A DNA stretch of 64,000 nucleotides from Sideroxyarcus sp045866275 (GTDB taxonomy: Bacteria > Pseudomonadota > Gammaproteobacteria > Burkholderiales > Gallionellaceae). The stretch covers positions 1-64,000 of the forward strand of contig BAAFRX010000002.1 in the NCBI GenBank assembly GCA_045866275.1, in the 5' to 3' direction. Made by a program: the position numbers and the translations under genes. The notes under the pieces are model-generated. The model was given only the letters and a program-made list of their open reading frames with translations. It did not search any database and was not told the origin of the DNA. This document shows, in pieces, positions 45,782 through 55,278 of this stretch; position 1 is the stretch's first letter; each line of letters begins with the position of its first letter.

Positions 45782-47452
45782 TTAGCGTGTCATCGCTTTG
45801 ATGCGGTCGCGGCTGCGCGTGATATCGTCCGCCCAGTCCTGGTCGCTGTTGATGATGGTCGGCTTGATCAGGATCACCAGCTCGCGCTTCTGCGTGCTTT
45901 TGCTGGTCTGGCCGAAGATCGTCTTGGGCAGGCCTGGCAAGCCGGACTGGTCGTCGAAGGTCGCCTGGCGCATCAGCCCGCCAATCGCCACGATCTGTCC
46001 GTCTTTTGCCCGCACAATGCTGTCGGTTTCGGATACCGAGCTGGAAGCGAGCGGCAGGTTCAGGGTGCCGCCGACCCCGCCCACATCCACGCTCTTGTTA
46101 ACCGTGCTGACCAGACTGACCGAGGGATGCACATGCAGAATGATCTCGCCGTTCTGGTCGATGCGCGGCGTCACGTCCAGCGCGATGCCGGAGAAGAACG
46201 GTTGCAGCGTCACCGAGGGCGTACTGGTGGTCGAGGTGCCGGTGGTGGTGGTATTGGTCACGTTGGTCACGAAAAATTCGTCCGTACCTACCTTCAGCAC
46301 CGCCTTCTGGTTGTTCAGCGTGGCGATGCGCGGGCTGGACAGCACATGCACATCGCCCTGCGTTTCGAGGAAATTCAGCAGCGCGGCAAAGTTGCTGGTC
46401 TGGAACGCCATGCCGAACAGACCGGCGGCGACATTGCTCACCAGATTGCTGCCGGGATTCGAGCCGAACTTGGGCGAGGTGGTGGCGGCGGCGGCAAAGT
46501 CCACCATGGTGGCACCCGCCGCCAGCGGCCCGGCATTCTGCAGCACCGTGCCCGCACCGAGATTGCCGACGGAGAAGCCGCTGTTCGGGCCGCGGCCAAA
46601 CACGGCCCAATTCACTCCGGACTGGAACGATTCGTTCAACTGCACCTCGACGATCTTGGCTTCCAGGATCACCTGCCGCTCGATCGAAAGTTGCGAGGCC
46701 TTGAGATAGGCCGCGACATCCTTCATCTCGTCCGCCGTGGCACGCACCACGATCACCCCGGACATCGGGCTGATGATCACGCTGCGCCCTTTTTCCGTGC
46801 CGACAATGGCGGTCAGCGACTTGCTCAATTCCTCCCAGAAATCGGCATTGCTGGTCGTGCTCACCTTGCTGCTGTCCAGCCCGGTCGTGTTGCTGGACGA
46901 GCTGGTTGAAACACCGTTCGCGCCGGTCGAAGTGTGCGGGGAGTCCGACACCGAACCCGAGCTGACGCGCAGGCTGGATTTGCCCTCGCGCTGGCCGGTC
47001 AGATAGTTCACCTGGAAGATGCGGGTCTGCAAACCCAACGGCTGGATGTAGATGCGCGTGCCATCGACCTTGTATTCGTAGCCGTACATCTCGCGGATGG
47101 CTTCCAGCGCATCGAACACCGTCACGTCCTTCAGGTTAAGCGAGATGTTGCCGTCGATGTCCGGATGCAGCAGCATGCTGTAGCGCGTGCCGGACACGAT
47201 GGCCATGAACACTTGCTGCGCCGGCGTGTTGTTCACCGCCAGATCGAATTTTGCCTCCGCCGAGGCGGCATCCACCGGTGCTGCTTGTGGCAGCGGCGGC
47301 AGCAAGGCCTCGTTGATCTGCTCCTGGGTCTGGGCCGAAGCCACGGCCGCATCAAGTTCGCTATCGATCTGGCTCTTCACCGAAGAATGCGACCCGCCCG
47401 TGGCACAGCCGCCAATCGTGAACAGACACAGCACGATGAACATCCGTTTCAT
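45782..47452 (-). CDS. mshL: MSHA biogenesis secretin MshL (right cluster)
   Basis: 556-residue lipoprotein secretin. The signal with lipobox IGGC (FTIGGCATGG) is followed by an STN-like domain (about 75-125), a Ser/Thr-rich loop (about 155-200), an N-domain and the C-terminal secretin domain (VGGVGGTLN, then AIGGLMRQATFDDQ and RELVILIKPTII). It overlaps mshK (ATGA). It is divergent from the left-cluster secretin, so the two clusters are not a recent duplication. Confidence 0.93.
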   Translation of the reverse strand: MKRMFIVLCLFTIGGCATGGSHSSVKSQIDSELDAAVASAQTQEQINEALLPPLPQAAPVDAASAEAKFDLAVNNTPAQQVFMAIVSGTRYSMLLHPDIDGNISLNLKDVTVFDALEAIREMYGYEYKVDGTRIYIQPLGLQTRIFQVNYLTGQREGKSSLRVSSGSVSDSPHTSTGANGVSTSSSSNTTGLDSSKVSTTSNADFWEELSKSLTAIVGTEKGRSVIISPMSGVIVVRATADEMKDVAAYLKASQLSIERQVILEAKIVEVQLNESFQSGVNWAVFGRGPNSGFSVGNLGAGTVLQNAGPLAAGATMVDFAAAATTSPKFGSNPGSNLVSNVAAGLFGMAFQTSNFAALLNFLETQGDVHVLSSPRIATLNNQKAVLKVGTDEFFVTNVTNTTTTGTSTTSTPSVTLQPFFSGIALDVTPRIDQNGEIILHVHPSVSLVSTVNKSVDVGGVGGTLNLPLASSSVSETDSIVRAKDGQIVAIGGLMRQATFDDQSGLPGLPKTIFGQTSKSTQKRELVILIKPTIINSDQDWADDITRSRDRIKAMTR

Positions 47453-47982
47453 TTCATACTCCCATTTTTGCTTTCGTCACAGCCACAGCTGGTGGCTTTC
47501 CGTGTGGCCGGCTTGATTTTTTTGCGGTTGGTTTTTTGGGCCTTGGCCCCGCTGGCTACATGCGCGGCCCCGTCATTCGCCGCGCTGCGCGCCGCCTTGC
47601 GGATCACCGGCAAACCATTGCGCCCGGTACAAGCCAGTTGCGTCTTCGACAGGTGCACGGTCGGGTACAAGTGCATCACCTGACGTCCCTGCGCTCCCAT
47701 CAGCACCACGCAAGTCTCGTTCACCACGGTCAGCGTGGCCTCGCCGTATTTCTGTCCGACTTCGACTTCCGTGCCGTTGATGATCGCCGCCTCGCGTTTG
47801 CCGGAAAGGATCACCGATTGCAATCCTGCCGGCGCCGGCGGCGGCGTTACGGCGGCGCCATTTTCCAGGCTTGGCATCAGCTCGACGGCCGGCCGGGTCG
47901 GATCGGGCAAGTCTTCCGCGACCGCGCCGGCACTGCATAGCGCCCCCAGCAGGAATACCAGCCTTCTCAAATCTGCAGCCAT
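47449..47982 (-). CDS. mshK: MshK-like protein
   Basis: 177-residue predicted periplasmic protein with a signal-like N-terminus (LRRLVFLLGALCSAGAVA). The central domain resembles the PilP/GspC homology region (LQSVILSGKREAAIINGTEVEVGQKYGEATL), and the tail is Lys-rich. In MSHA systems MshK links the inner-membrane complex to the secretin. It overlaps mshJ by 16 nt and mshL by 4 nt. Confidence 0.8.
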   Translation of the reverse strand: MAADLRRLVFLLGALCSAGAVAEDLPDPTRPAVELMPSLENGAAVTPPPAPAGLQSVILSGKREAAIINGTEVEVGQKYGEATLTVVNETCVVLMGAQGRQVMHLYPTVHLSKTQLACTGRNGLPVIRKAARSAANDGAAHVASGAKAQKTNRKKIKPATRKATSCGCDESKNGSMK

Positions 47983-48638
47983 TGTTTATCCAGACTCAAG
48001 GTATAAAGCGTCAGCGTCAATTCCGCGTTGGGGTACTTCGCCACCTGCATCTTCGCCATGCCCCAGAACATCTGGGTCGGCAGGTTTTCGAGGGCGCGCA
48101 AATACTGCAACAGATCGGCATAACTGCCGCGCACCGTGATCTGCACGCCGTGTTTGAAGATCTGTTTTTCCGCCGCGGCCGCATGCTGTGCCGCATCCCC
48201 CTCCGGCTCGATGAACAGGGAAGCCGGCAGCGTTTCCAGCGCCAGCAATTGCAGGCGCGCATTCCGGCTTAAGACCTGTTCCAGCAGAACGGCCATTTTC
48301 TCCGGCGGCACCAGCTTGTCCTGGGTCTCTTTCAGATAGGCATCGCCCTGGGAAAGCTGTTCGCGCAACTGCGCGATGCGCGCGCGCTGCGGCGCGTCCT
48401 TGTCGCTCTGCTTGGCTTGCAACAGCGCGACCAACTGCGCCTGCAGTTCCTTCATTTTTTCCTGCTGCTGCACCACTTGGGACGACAGGCGCTTTTGCTG
48501 CACCAGCAAGGGATCAAGGAACAAGGCATTGATCAGCGAAATCAAAACGAACGCGGCGGCGGCAAAAATCAGCGCACGCTCGCGCAGCGACATCGCTTCG
48601 ACCTTGCCCACCAGCTGTTCCCAGCGTTCGCGCATCAT
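47967..48638 (-). CDS. mshJ: MshJ-like (PilO/GspM-type) protein
   Basis: 223 residues with one N-terminal membrane helix (about 23-41), a coiled-coil (about 45-110) and a small alpha/beta domain (about 130-215, ITVRGSYADLLQYLRALENLP is typical of PilO-like folds). An inner-membrane alignment-complex component. It overlaps the preceding PilN-like gene by ATGA. Confidence 0.82.
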   Translation of the reverse strand: MMRERWEQLVGKVEAMSLRERALIFAAAAFVLISLINALFLDPLLVQQKRLSSQVVQQQEKMKELQAQLVALLQAKQSDKDAPQRARIAQLREQLSQGDAYLKETQDKLVPPEKMAVLLEQVLSRNARLQLLALETLPASLFIEPEGDAAQHAAAAEKQIFKHGVQITVRGSYADLLQYLRALENLPTQMFWGMAKMQVAKYPNAELTLTLYTLSLDKQWLQI

Positions 48639-49258
48639 TTCGCCGTCCCCGCGCCCACCACCGAATGCAGGCTGAATTCAACGTAGGAAGTCACGGCCTT
48701 GCCGTCCACCAGCGGCTGTTTCATTTGCAGGCTCTCGAAAGTCTTGCCGCGCATCACCGCCTCGCGCCCCATGCGCTGGATGTAGGTCGGCAGCAATTGC
48801 GGGTTGGTCACCGCGCCCTGCAAACTGATTTGCGCGCCATCCCCGTTGATATTGAAACCGGTCAGCCACAAGCCCCGCAACGATTGGCGCGCGAAGGCGA
48901 TCAGATATTCCGAATAGCCTTGCGTATTGCCGATTGCGCCGCTCTTCAGGGTTTGCAGAATCGCTTCCTGCACTTGCGCCTGGGCTTCGAGGCTGCTCAA
49001 TTCGGCGTTGAGTTCCTGTTGCGCGCGTTGTGGCGAAAATTCGTTGGCGTAATTGACCAGGCGTTTTTGCTCCGACTCGTAGCGCTTGGTCATCTCCGTT
49101 GTTTGCCTGGCCAACTCCCGCACCTGATACCAGGCGTAGCCGTAGAACAGCAGCGAGCCGAGCACGATCAGGCCCAAAGCCTGCAACATCGTCACGGCAG
49201 AGAAATATTTCTTCTGCTTGAGGAAGATCGGGTTGAACAGATTGATCTGCTGGCTCAT
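48635..49258 (-). CDS. PilN-like MSHA inner-membrane protein
   Basis: 207 residues: start MSQQINLFNPIFLKQKKYFSA typical of the PilN/MshI2 group, one membrane helix (about 22-44), a coiled-coil (about 50-105) and a ferredoxin-like periplasmic domain. It acts with the PilM-like MshI. ATGA overlaps on both sides. Confidence 0.82.
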   Translation of the reverse strand: MSQQINLFNPIFLKQKKYFSAVTMLQALGLIVLGSLLFYGYAWYQVRELARQTTEMTKRYESEQKRLVNYANEFSPQRAQQELNAELSSLEAQAQVQEAILQTLKSGAIGNTQGYSEYLIAFARQSLRGLWLTGFNINGDGAQISLQGAVTNPQLLPTYIQRMGREAVMRGKTFESLQMKQPLVDGKAVTSYVEFSLHSVVGAGTAK

Positions 49259-50211
49259 AGCGTCTTCTTCTCCTGCCGCAGCACCGCCCCTATCGCATGC
49301 AAGGCGTCGCTCGCGTACTCGCTGTCGTCCAGTTCCGGCACTCCGATGATATCCATGCCCTGTGCCAGATCGAGCGCCTCGGCTGGCAATCCCGGATTGT
49401 CGCCGAGCAGCTCGACCAGCCCCAGTTCGCGGGGCGCGGAAACCAGCAGGCGATTGATCGAAATCTGGTGGAACTGGCGATCGAAATAATCCAGCGACCG
49501 CTGCACTTCGAGTTCGACGCGGTCACGATACTGCTGGCGCAGTGTTTCGTCGGCATCCGACAATTGCCCGATCGAAATATCGATGCGCCGCGCGAGGAGC
49601 AATTCGCCGCCGCTGGTGATGGTCAGCAAGCCGCCTTCATCGTTAAAGGCCAACAAGGCCAGGCCCCGCCCTTCGGTTTCATACAGCGCGGCGACATTGC
49701 GTTGCGCGGTCTCCGGAATATCGATCACGCTCAAATCGATCCTGGCCTTCTCGAGCAGGGAGATGCGCTTGCGGATGGTTTCATTCGAGGCCGCCACGGC
49801 ATACAGGGACTGCGGGCGCTCGCTGCCGTACTTGCCGGCCGGAATCTGCAATACATCGATGGTCGCATCATCCACGTGGTAATTGAGCGAATCCTTGATC
49901 TTCCAGCGGATCGCCGTCTTCAACTCATCCACCGGCACATTCGGCGCCTCCACCATCAGCAGTTGGTATTCGTTCGCGCCCAGCAACGTGGTAAAGCGCG
50001 CATTTTCGAGCTGCGCTTCCTTGCGTATTCTCTCCAATGCAGCGGAATTCACCTCGGTCGCAGGATAGAACGCACAGCGCGTCACTTGCGGGCGCACGCC
50101 GACATATTTCGCCTGGGCGACATATACCCCTTTGCCGGAAAGGACAAGCGACGTCCAGCCGGCTTCGCGGCTGCCTCGTCGAAATAAAGATAAAAACTGT
50201 GGCAGTTCCAT
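49255..50211 (-). CDS. mshI: MSHA biogenesis protein MshI (PilM-like)
   Basis: 318 residues with the actin-like PilM/GspL cytoplasmic fold, including TAIRWKIKDSLNYHVDDATIDVLQIP and the conserved ISIGQLSDADETLRQQYRDRVELEVQRSLDYFDRQF. It recruits the PilN/PilO-like proteins encoded next. It is the first gene of the mshI-N segment. The 172-nt gap upstream holds only half a REP palindrome (50354-50366). Confidence 0.85.
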   Translation of the reverse strand: MELPQFLSLFRRGSREAGWTSLVLSGKGVYVAQAKYVGVRPQVTRCAFYPATEVNSAALERIRKEAQLENARFTTLLGANEYQLLMVEAPNVPVDELKTAIRWKIKDSLNYHVDDATIDVLQIPAGKYGSERPQSLYAVAASNETIRKRISLLEKARIDLSVIDIPETAQRNVAALYETEGRGLALLAFNDEGGLLTITSGGELLLARRIDISIGQLSDADETLRQQYRDRVELEVQRSLDYFDRQFHQISINRLLVSAPRELGLVELLGDNPGLPAEALDLAQGMDIIGVPELDDSEYASDALHAIGAVLRQEKKTL

Positions 50212-50353
50212 AATTCGCGTGAAGGTAAAGGACTAACCCATTGCTGTCAATGACTCTTTTGGCCTTGCGTGTCCTGTTTTGGGCGTTTTCAGGGGCGGAT
50301 TCAATTCTGAAGTGCAACTTTTGTAAGTGAATTTAGGTGGCGAGCTGCGATAA

Positions 50354-50366
50354 CAGTCCGACCCAC
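50354..50366. repeat. Half REP palindrome between mshQ and mshI
   Basis: CAGTCCGACCCAC, the right arm and head of the main REP family, without its partner arm. The remaining gap (50212-50383) shows no gene or clear terminator. Confidence 0.7.
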
Positions 50367-50383
50367 AAAACTGACCGGTGCGT

Positions 50384-53300
50384 TCAATACACTTCGCGCA
50401 GGTAGATGAATTCGTTGTTGCCCTTGTATACGCCGAAGGTGGCGCGCGCGGCCTTGCTGGGATTGACAGCCGCGCCGTTACTGCCCGCCAGCAGATAATT
50501 CGGGGCAGTGATGCTCACATCCACGCTGCCCGTTCCGCCGCCGGTCGGCTTCGACAGCTTGAACGACAGAATACCCGCGATAGTCTGGCCACTTGCCGGT
50601 GTCGGCGTGGTCGTCCATGCACAGCCGGTTTTGCACTGGTAATTGGACAGGCCGAGTGTCAGGCTGGTTACGCTGTCGGTAAGGCTGGTCAGCCAGTTTG
50701 TGCCGTCGTGGTACTGCACCGTCGCGCTCATCGGCAGGTCAAGCAACTCGGAGCCATGTGCATTGCCGATCTTCACGCGCCCGCTCACAACCTTGACGCC
50801 GCCCTCGACCGAACTTGAGGGTATCGCTCGCAACGAAGTCACAACTGTATTCACTGAGTCAACCGCACGCACAAAGATATTGGTCGGTGCAGTAGGCGAT
50901 GCAGAGAATGTATAAGTAGGCGTAGCCATCGTGCCGACACCCGCGCTGAATGCGGCGGCAACAACCGTATTGTTCGCCAGCGCACCGGGGCCCGGATTTT
51001 GCGTCGTCGTGCTACCCAATGCATCCCATACGGACAGTGTCACATTGTTTGATAAGCCAAATGCACCGTGATAATTGGTCGTTGTGCCACCTGCCAAATT
51101 TCTTGCAATAACCTGCACGCTGAACGGCTGGCCGGAATAGATGAACCCGTTGTACAAAGTCGGACACGTCAACCCGGTGGGGCAAGGCATAGGTACGGTC
51201 GCCGTCGCAACCACTGCCGTATCGAAATGATCCGGAATGAAACTTCCTACATTACCGCTCGTTCCCGTAGCAGTCAGCGCGGAGCCCAAGTAGCTGCCAC
51301 TGGTCAAGTTTGCCGTCAGGGTAATTATGCCAACCTCTCCCCAGCTCAGGTTGTTCGCCGTTGCCGCGCCATTCACAAACGTACCGCCAGAAATGGTGTT
51401 GTTGGCTATCGCCGGATTAGTTCCTCCTCCCGGTGACACCAGATTTGAAGACAGCGTGACACCTTCCGCCGCTGACTCCTTGCCAAAGTTGGGCGTAGCA
51501 TTGCCCGCATTGTTCTTCGCCGTGACGGTGGCATTAAAGTTTGTTCCGGCCTTGATCGGTGCCGCCGTAATCGCGCTGAAGGCGAATGAGGCAGGTGCCG
51601 CGATGAAGGAACCACTACCCGTCATCACCAGCCCCGCATCCCCCGTGCCGGCACTGCCGGTATAGGTCGCATTCAGCGTCATCTGGCCGACATCGGCGTA
51701 TTGCAGCGAGGGCTTGGCGATGCCGCTGGGATCGAAGGTCAGGCTGACGTTGGCACCACCCGCGCCACACGCCGCAGTTGCATTGTTTGCCGCATTCAAG
51801 GCCGTGCCAGCCACGCGCACTGCCTGTGTGCCGCTGGCCGGATTGGTGTAAGCACATTTCAGGTTCACCGTCTTGGTGCCCGTCATGCCGGGCGCACACA
51901 CCAGCGGATTGCCGGGAGCGGCTTTCACGGCCTGGATGGTCAGGGTGGAAACGCTTTCTGCCAGATGGTTGGGGGCGGACACCAGCAAGGCCGAATTTGC
52001 CGACGTGAAGGTACACGTGCCCCACGAGCAACTCGTGGCGGCAACAGGTGCGGGCGTGCTGGTCGCATCCAGCGTCACGCTGCCCACCGTCGTTACCTGA
52101 ATGTTCTTGGCCACGGTGCTGCTGCCCGCTGGAATCGTGAAGGCATTGCCGCCGCCAAAGTTCACCGTCGAGGTACCGGCTGCGCTCAAGGTGCCGGAAA
52201 TGCCCGCCGTATAAGGCGCGCAGGGAATCGCATTATCCGCACAGGCTTTAATCGTTAGCGTGGAAGGGGTGCAGGTCACGCCCTGACCATCGGCATGCTG
52301 GATCTCGAAATGGTGAGGCCCCGCGCACGAACTCATCGCAGTCAATGCGGAAGCCACTGCCGCCGTGTAATTGAACGTGACATTGCTCTTGATGTTCAAC
52401 AATCCTGCCGTAAACACTCCGCCCGTAATTGTCGTTCCTTGATGGACATCGATCGCCTTATTGCCTGCAGCACCAGCGTAAACAGGCTGCACGACAAAAC
52501 CGGTCAGCAGCGTGTTATTCCCGATCTCGAAATAAGTTACGCCAGAATACAAAAGGATCTGCAGGTTCGCTGGATTGCCACCATTATTGACACTGCTGCC
52601 ATCCCATATGCCCGATGATCCGCCATATAAAGCGGTGTCGTTCTTCGCATTGGTCGTGACAAATATTCTCACCAAACCATTTCCCGACAATGTGATAGTG
52701 CCGCCAGGAGGAGAAGTATTACTGTTACCGACAGTCAGTTTATTCACGTAGTAATCGCCGGGGGCGAGTTGTGCCGTGGCACCTGGCGCGACATACAGCT
52801 CATTGATAAAGTAATTGCCCCCCGTGAATGCACGCGTACCGGTTGTAACGCGCACATCACCATATGACCCTGCCGCCAATCCACCAGCACCAACCGTCGT
52901 AATAACCGTTGACGTTGGAATCGGCGATGGCGGCGCAGCTAATGCGGCACCCGCCGAACTCCAAGCAGTCGTTGTACCTGGATTCAAAATCGAATTACCC
53001 GTCCCGGTCACTGCCACACCATTCACATTGGTACCCGCACCGACAGCAGTTGTTCCACCTGATGCGACCACATTGCCCCCAGCAGGCATGGGAGGTAAAA
53101 GTGAATTACAAGCTGCCCCGCCACCGCCGCCCCCCGTTGCACAACTATTTTGTACAACGCCTGTAGTCTGATTGGTAATCGTGTAATTGGTCGGGCAAGT
53201 TGATACGATTTGCCCTGCGGTTAAATTAGTCGTGCCCGTAATGGTGATGTTACCTGCCAGCGTTAATTGCGTACCCGCCGCCAGTGTTAAGTTTGCAAAT

Positions 53301-53677
53301 GTCGTGTTACCAGTGATGGTTTGGTTAGTGCCCGTCAGTGCAACAGTACTCCCCGCAGGTGCGGTAAATGTGCCGTTGTTGGTGAGGTTGCCACTAAAGC
53401 TGATGGTGTTGCCCGATTTAATCGCCAGGATACCGCCGGTGTTCACCGTGATATTGGCGACATTCAGCGTATTGGCATCGGCGAGGATATTGGTGCCATT
53501 GGCAATAATCACCGTCGCACCCGCAGGCGGCTGTGTGCCACCGCAATTCGTCCAAGCCGCCGACTTATTCCAGTCTGTTTGTTTTGTCGCAACGCTGGTA
53601 CAAGTGATTGCCGCAGCACTTCCTGCCATCATCAAACTCACTAACGCCAACCCAACTACGCTTATTTTCTTTAACAT
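50384..53677 (-). CDS. mshQ: MshQ-like large surface protein (DUF6701-type C-terminus)
   Basis: About 1,097 residues. Signal peptide MLKKISVVGLALVSLMMAGSAAA at the chosen start 53677 (ATG after GGAGCG; the frame continues upstream to 53740). The N-terminal third is rich in N, T and G with repeats of the type ITVNTGGILAIKSGN, suggesting a beta-solenoid. The middle contains paired Cys stretches (CAGPHHFEIQHADG), and the C-terminal half contains TLNATYTGSAGTGDAGL and FIPDHFDT, typical of MshQ/DUF6701 proteins. Probably a tip or surface adhesin of the MSHA pilus. Base composition is lower in GC than its neighbours. Confidence 0.85.
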   Translation of the reverse strand: MLKKISVVGLALVSLMMAGSAAAITCTSVATKQTDWNKSAAWTNCGGTQPPAGATVIIANGTNILADANTLNVANITVNTGGILAIKSGNTISFSGNLTNNGTFTAPAGSTVALTGTNQTITGNTTFANLTLAAGTQLTLAGNITITGTTNLTAGQIVSTCPTNYTITNQTTGVVQNSCATGGGGGGAACNSLLPPMPAGGNVVASGGTTAVGAGTNVNGVAVTGTGNSILNPGTTTAWSSAGAALAAPPSPIPTSTVITTVGAGGLAAGSYGDVRVTTGTRAFTGGNYFINELYVAPGATAQLAPGDYYVNKLTVGNSNTSPPGGTITLSGNGLVRIFVTTNAKNDTALYGGSSGIWDGSSVNNGGNPANLQILLYSGVTYFEIGNNTLLTGFVVQPVYAGAAGNKAIDVHQGTTITGGVFTAGLLNIKSNVTFNYTAAVASALTAMSSCAGPHHFEIQHADGQGVTCTPSTLTIKACADNAIPCAPYTAGISGTLSAAGTSTVNFGGGNAFTIPAGSSTVAKNIQVTTVGSVTLDATSTPAPVAATSCSWGTCTFTSANSALLVSAPNHLAESVSTLTIQAVKAAPGNPLVCAPGMTGTKTVNLKCAYTNPASGTQAVRVAGTALNAANNATAACGAGGANVSLTFDPSGIAKPSLQYADVGQMTLNATYTGSAGTGDAGLVMTGSGSFIAAPASFAFSAITAAPIKAGTNFNATVTAKNNAGNATPNFGKESAAEGVTLSSNLVSPGGGTNPAIANNTISGGTFVNGAATANNLSWGEVGIITLTANLTSGSYLGSALTATGTSGNVGSFIPDHFDTAVVATATVPMPCPTGLTCPTLYNGFIYSGQPFSVQVIARNLAGGTTTNYHGAFGLSNNVTLSVWDALGSTTTQNPGPGALANNTVVAAAFSAGVGTMATPTYTFSASPTAPTNIFVRAVDSVNTVVTSLRAIPSSSVEGGVKVVSGRVKIGNAHGSELLDLPMSATVQYHDGTNWLTSLTDSVTSLTLGLSNYQCKTGCAWTTTPTPASGQTIAGILSFKLSKPTGGGTGSVDVSITAPNYLLAGSNGAAVNPSKAARATFGVYKGNNEFIYLREVY

Positions 53678-53831
53678 CACGCGCTCCATCAAATTGCACA
53701 ACATCCGAGTAACCAAAAGCCTCGCCACCCACATTTCCACCCGGCATCTAATAAAAACGGGGCGGATTCTAACTGCTCAACTGCATTTACCCAACTCTCT
53801 TGCGCATTACCTGGTCAATTTTGTTGTCACA

Positions 53832-53868
53832 TTACTTGCCCATCTTCACGCCGATCACCCGCTGCACG
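53832..53868 (-). repeat. Copy of the mshP 3' end upstream of mshQ
   Basis: The 37 nt match positions 56194-56230 (the true mshP end) at 36 of 37 bases and encode VQRVIGVKMGK plus TAA, against VQRVISVKMGK in the intact gene. It lies about 155 nt upstream of the mshQ start and marks the far side of the toxin-antitoxin insert. Confidence 0.88.
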
Positions 53869-53899
53869 TAAAGTATCAATGGGGTCACCCATTGATTCT

Positions 53900-53971
53900 T
53901 CATTTTCCATCCCCTTCGATATCAGCGGTAAAGCCAATGGGGCGTTTCTTCGGTGCCGGCGGGACGGCGCT
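53900..53971 (-). pseudogene. Remnant C-terminal tail of an ORF6N-type gene
   Basis: On the minus strand this reads MSAVPPAPKKRPIGFTADIE (first 20 residues) then GDGK and TGA. PIGFTA and the flanking basic residues match the C-terminal tail of the ORF6N gene at 58219-58754 (RPIGFTAKIKG). Only the tail survives; it abuts the copy of the mshP end. Confidence 0.6.
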
Positions 53972-54022
53972 CATGCAGACATCAGGCGGGTCGACCCAGG
54001 CCATTGCGCACCTATCCATTTG

Positions 54023-54430
54023 TCATGGCACCGTCTGAGAAAGCACATTGATCGCCATTTTTCCCGCCACCTTATTGAGGCGATCATCGTTGGTCCAAAA
54101 TTCATCGCAGCCATGCTGTTGAGCTGTAGCAAGATGCAATGCGTCCGGAGTTTTAAGTCCGTGCCGTGTGCGTAGCTGTAAAGCCCGCTCAAAGGTGCTG
54201 TCGTCGATGCGAAGCCAATTTTGAGCAGCAAGAAACTCCTCGTAATCTGCCGCCAATATATCGGACGATTCCCGCAATGGCTTGATCAGGACTTCCATAC
54301 GCACCAAGGGCGAAACGCACAGAACTGCATCTCCGTTCTGAGACAAAAAGCGCCGCACTTTTTCACTAAAGGGTGCGACGTTTTCCATCAGATAAATAAC
54401 GACGCAAGCATCAAGATAAACACGCCGCAT
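54023..54430 (-). CDS. PIN-domain toxin (VapC type)
   Basis: 135-residue PIN-domain ribonuclease. Acidic residues of the active site are visible in YLDACVVIYL (Asp7), VRMEVL, TPDALHLATA and FWTNDDRLN. The start overlaps the antitoxin stop by one base (TAATG). Module type II; probably cleaves RNA. Same orientation as the msh operon. Confidence 0.88.
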   Translation of the reverse strand: MRRVYLDACVVIYLMENVAPFSEKVRRFLSQNGDAVLCVSPLVRMEVLIKPLRESSDILAADYEEFLAAQNWLRIDDSTFERALQLRTRHGLKTPDALHLATAQQHGCDEFWTNDDRLNKVAGKMAINVLSQTVP

Positions 54431-54696
54431 TAGCGATCACCCCAATCGTTGCGTAGCTCGCTAATGCGCTGTTGCACTTCATCAGAAAGCGCAGCAGGGC
54501 GCTGTGCAAAGCGCGGGGAAGCAAGCAGCTCCAGCGCTTTTGCCGCGCTACCGTCCCCAGCGATTGAAGTGCGTAAACCCTTATTCGGGGCTGGCAACAG
54601 CGTTAAGTAGGCACGCCCGGCAGGAATAAAAGTGAGTGGCTCGAGCGGATGTATGTGTCCACTAGGATCAATTTCGACTTCGATGGTTTGCAGCAT
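54430..54696 (-). CDS. Antitoxin of the PIN toxin at 54023-54430
   Basis: 88 residues starting MLQTIEVEIDPSGHIHPLEP at 54696, where AAGGAG is well placed; the TTG two codons earlier is less likely. N-terminal beta-rich DNA-binding-like part, C-terminal acidic helix (SDEVQQRISELRNDWGD) expected to bind the toxin. A MITE-like element ends only 17 nt upstream, so the promoter may lie in it. Confidence 0.8.
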   Translation of the reverse strand: MLQTIEVEIDPSGHIHPLEPLTFIPAGRAYLTLLPAPNKGLRTSIAGDGSAAKALELLASPRFAQRPAALSDEVQQRISELRNDWGDR

Positions 54697-54712
54697 ATTC
54701 AATCTCCTTCGT

Positions 54713-54854
54713 TAGTGTAGTGCTGCACTCTTAACGATACTTATTGCGAACCTTTGTGGGTCGGACTTCAGTCCGACATGTCGGGTTAAAACCCGACCCA
54801 CAAGGGCTTCCCGCACCTTGGCATAAGTTCCAGATAGCGTGCAACACTACATTA
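54713..54854. repeat. 142-bp MITE-like element containing a REP pair (copy 2)
   Basis: Ends TAGTGTAGTGCTGCAC and GTGCAACACTACATTA are inverted repeats with few mismatches; the inside holds GTCGGACTTCAGTCCGAC and GTCGGGTTAAAACCCGAC. Length, order and flanking words (TTATTGCGAAC, TAAGT, GATAGCGT) match the copy at 29592-29733. It separates two toxin-antitoxin modules. Confidence 0.85.
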
Positions 54855-54891
54855 GCTTGTTAAGAAAAAACGGGGACACGGTTTCTGGTAT

Positions 54892-55278
54892 TCATACCTT
54901 CCGCACTCCTTCACCGTACTTCGCCACCGCCTTATCCACTGTCAGAAGCAACAAACTTTCCACGCGCGCTTGCGCGACAAGGATGCGGTCGAAAGGGTCT
55001 TTATGCAGTTGCGGCAGATCGTTCACGGCGACGGTGTGCTCGCTGGTGACAGGCAGTTCGCGGTATCCGCTGACCAGCAGCATGCGCCACAAACGACGCG
55101 GATCAACTTTGAAGTCTGGACGATCAAGACTGTTTTTGATGGCCACTTCCCACAGGCTTGCCGCACTGAACATGAGTTGATTGGCGGGATCGAGCAGCAA
55201 GGCGCGGGCTTTTGCCGAGAGCCGCTCCGGCTCACTGGCTGCCCACAGCAACAGGTGCGTGTCGAGCAGCAGGTTCAA
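54892..55278 (-). CDS. PIN-domain toxin (VapC type), partner of Phd-like antitoxin
   Basis: 128 residues with active-site acids in LLLDTHLLLWA (Asp6), SLWEVAIK, DPFDRILVAQA and TVDKAVAKYG. The start is TTG, overlapping the antitoxin stop (TTGA), giving tight coupling. Typical of the Phd-PIN class of type II modules. The frame is intact. Confidence 0.9.
   Translation of the reverse strand: MNLLLDTHLLLWAASEPERLSAKARALLLDPANQLMFSAASLWEVAIKNSLDRPDFKVDPRRLWRMLLVSGYRELPVTSEHTVAVNDLPQLHKDPFDRILVAQARVESLLLLTVDKAVAKYGEGVRKV

Noticed and set aside
53740..53740. Start of mshQ at the first in-frame codon (53740)
   Set aside because: It would put about 20 residues of unlikely sequence before the signal peptide; 53677 has a ribosome site and a standard signal start.
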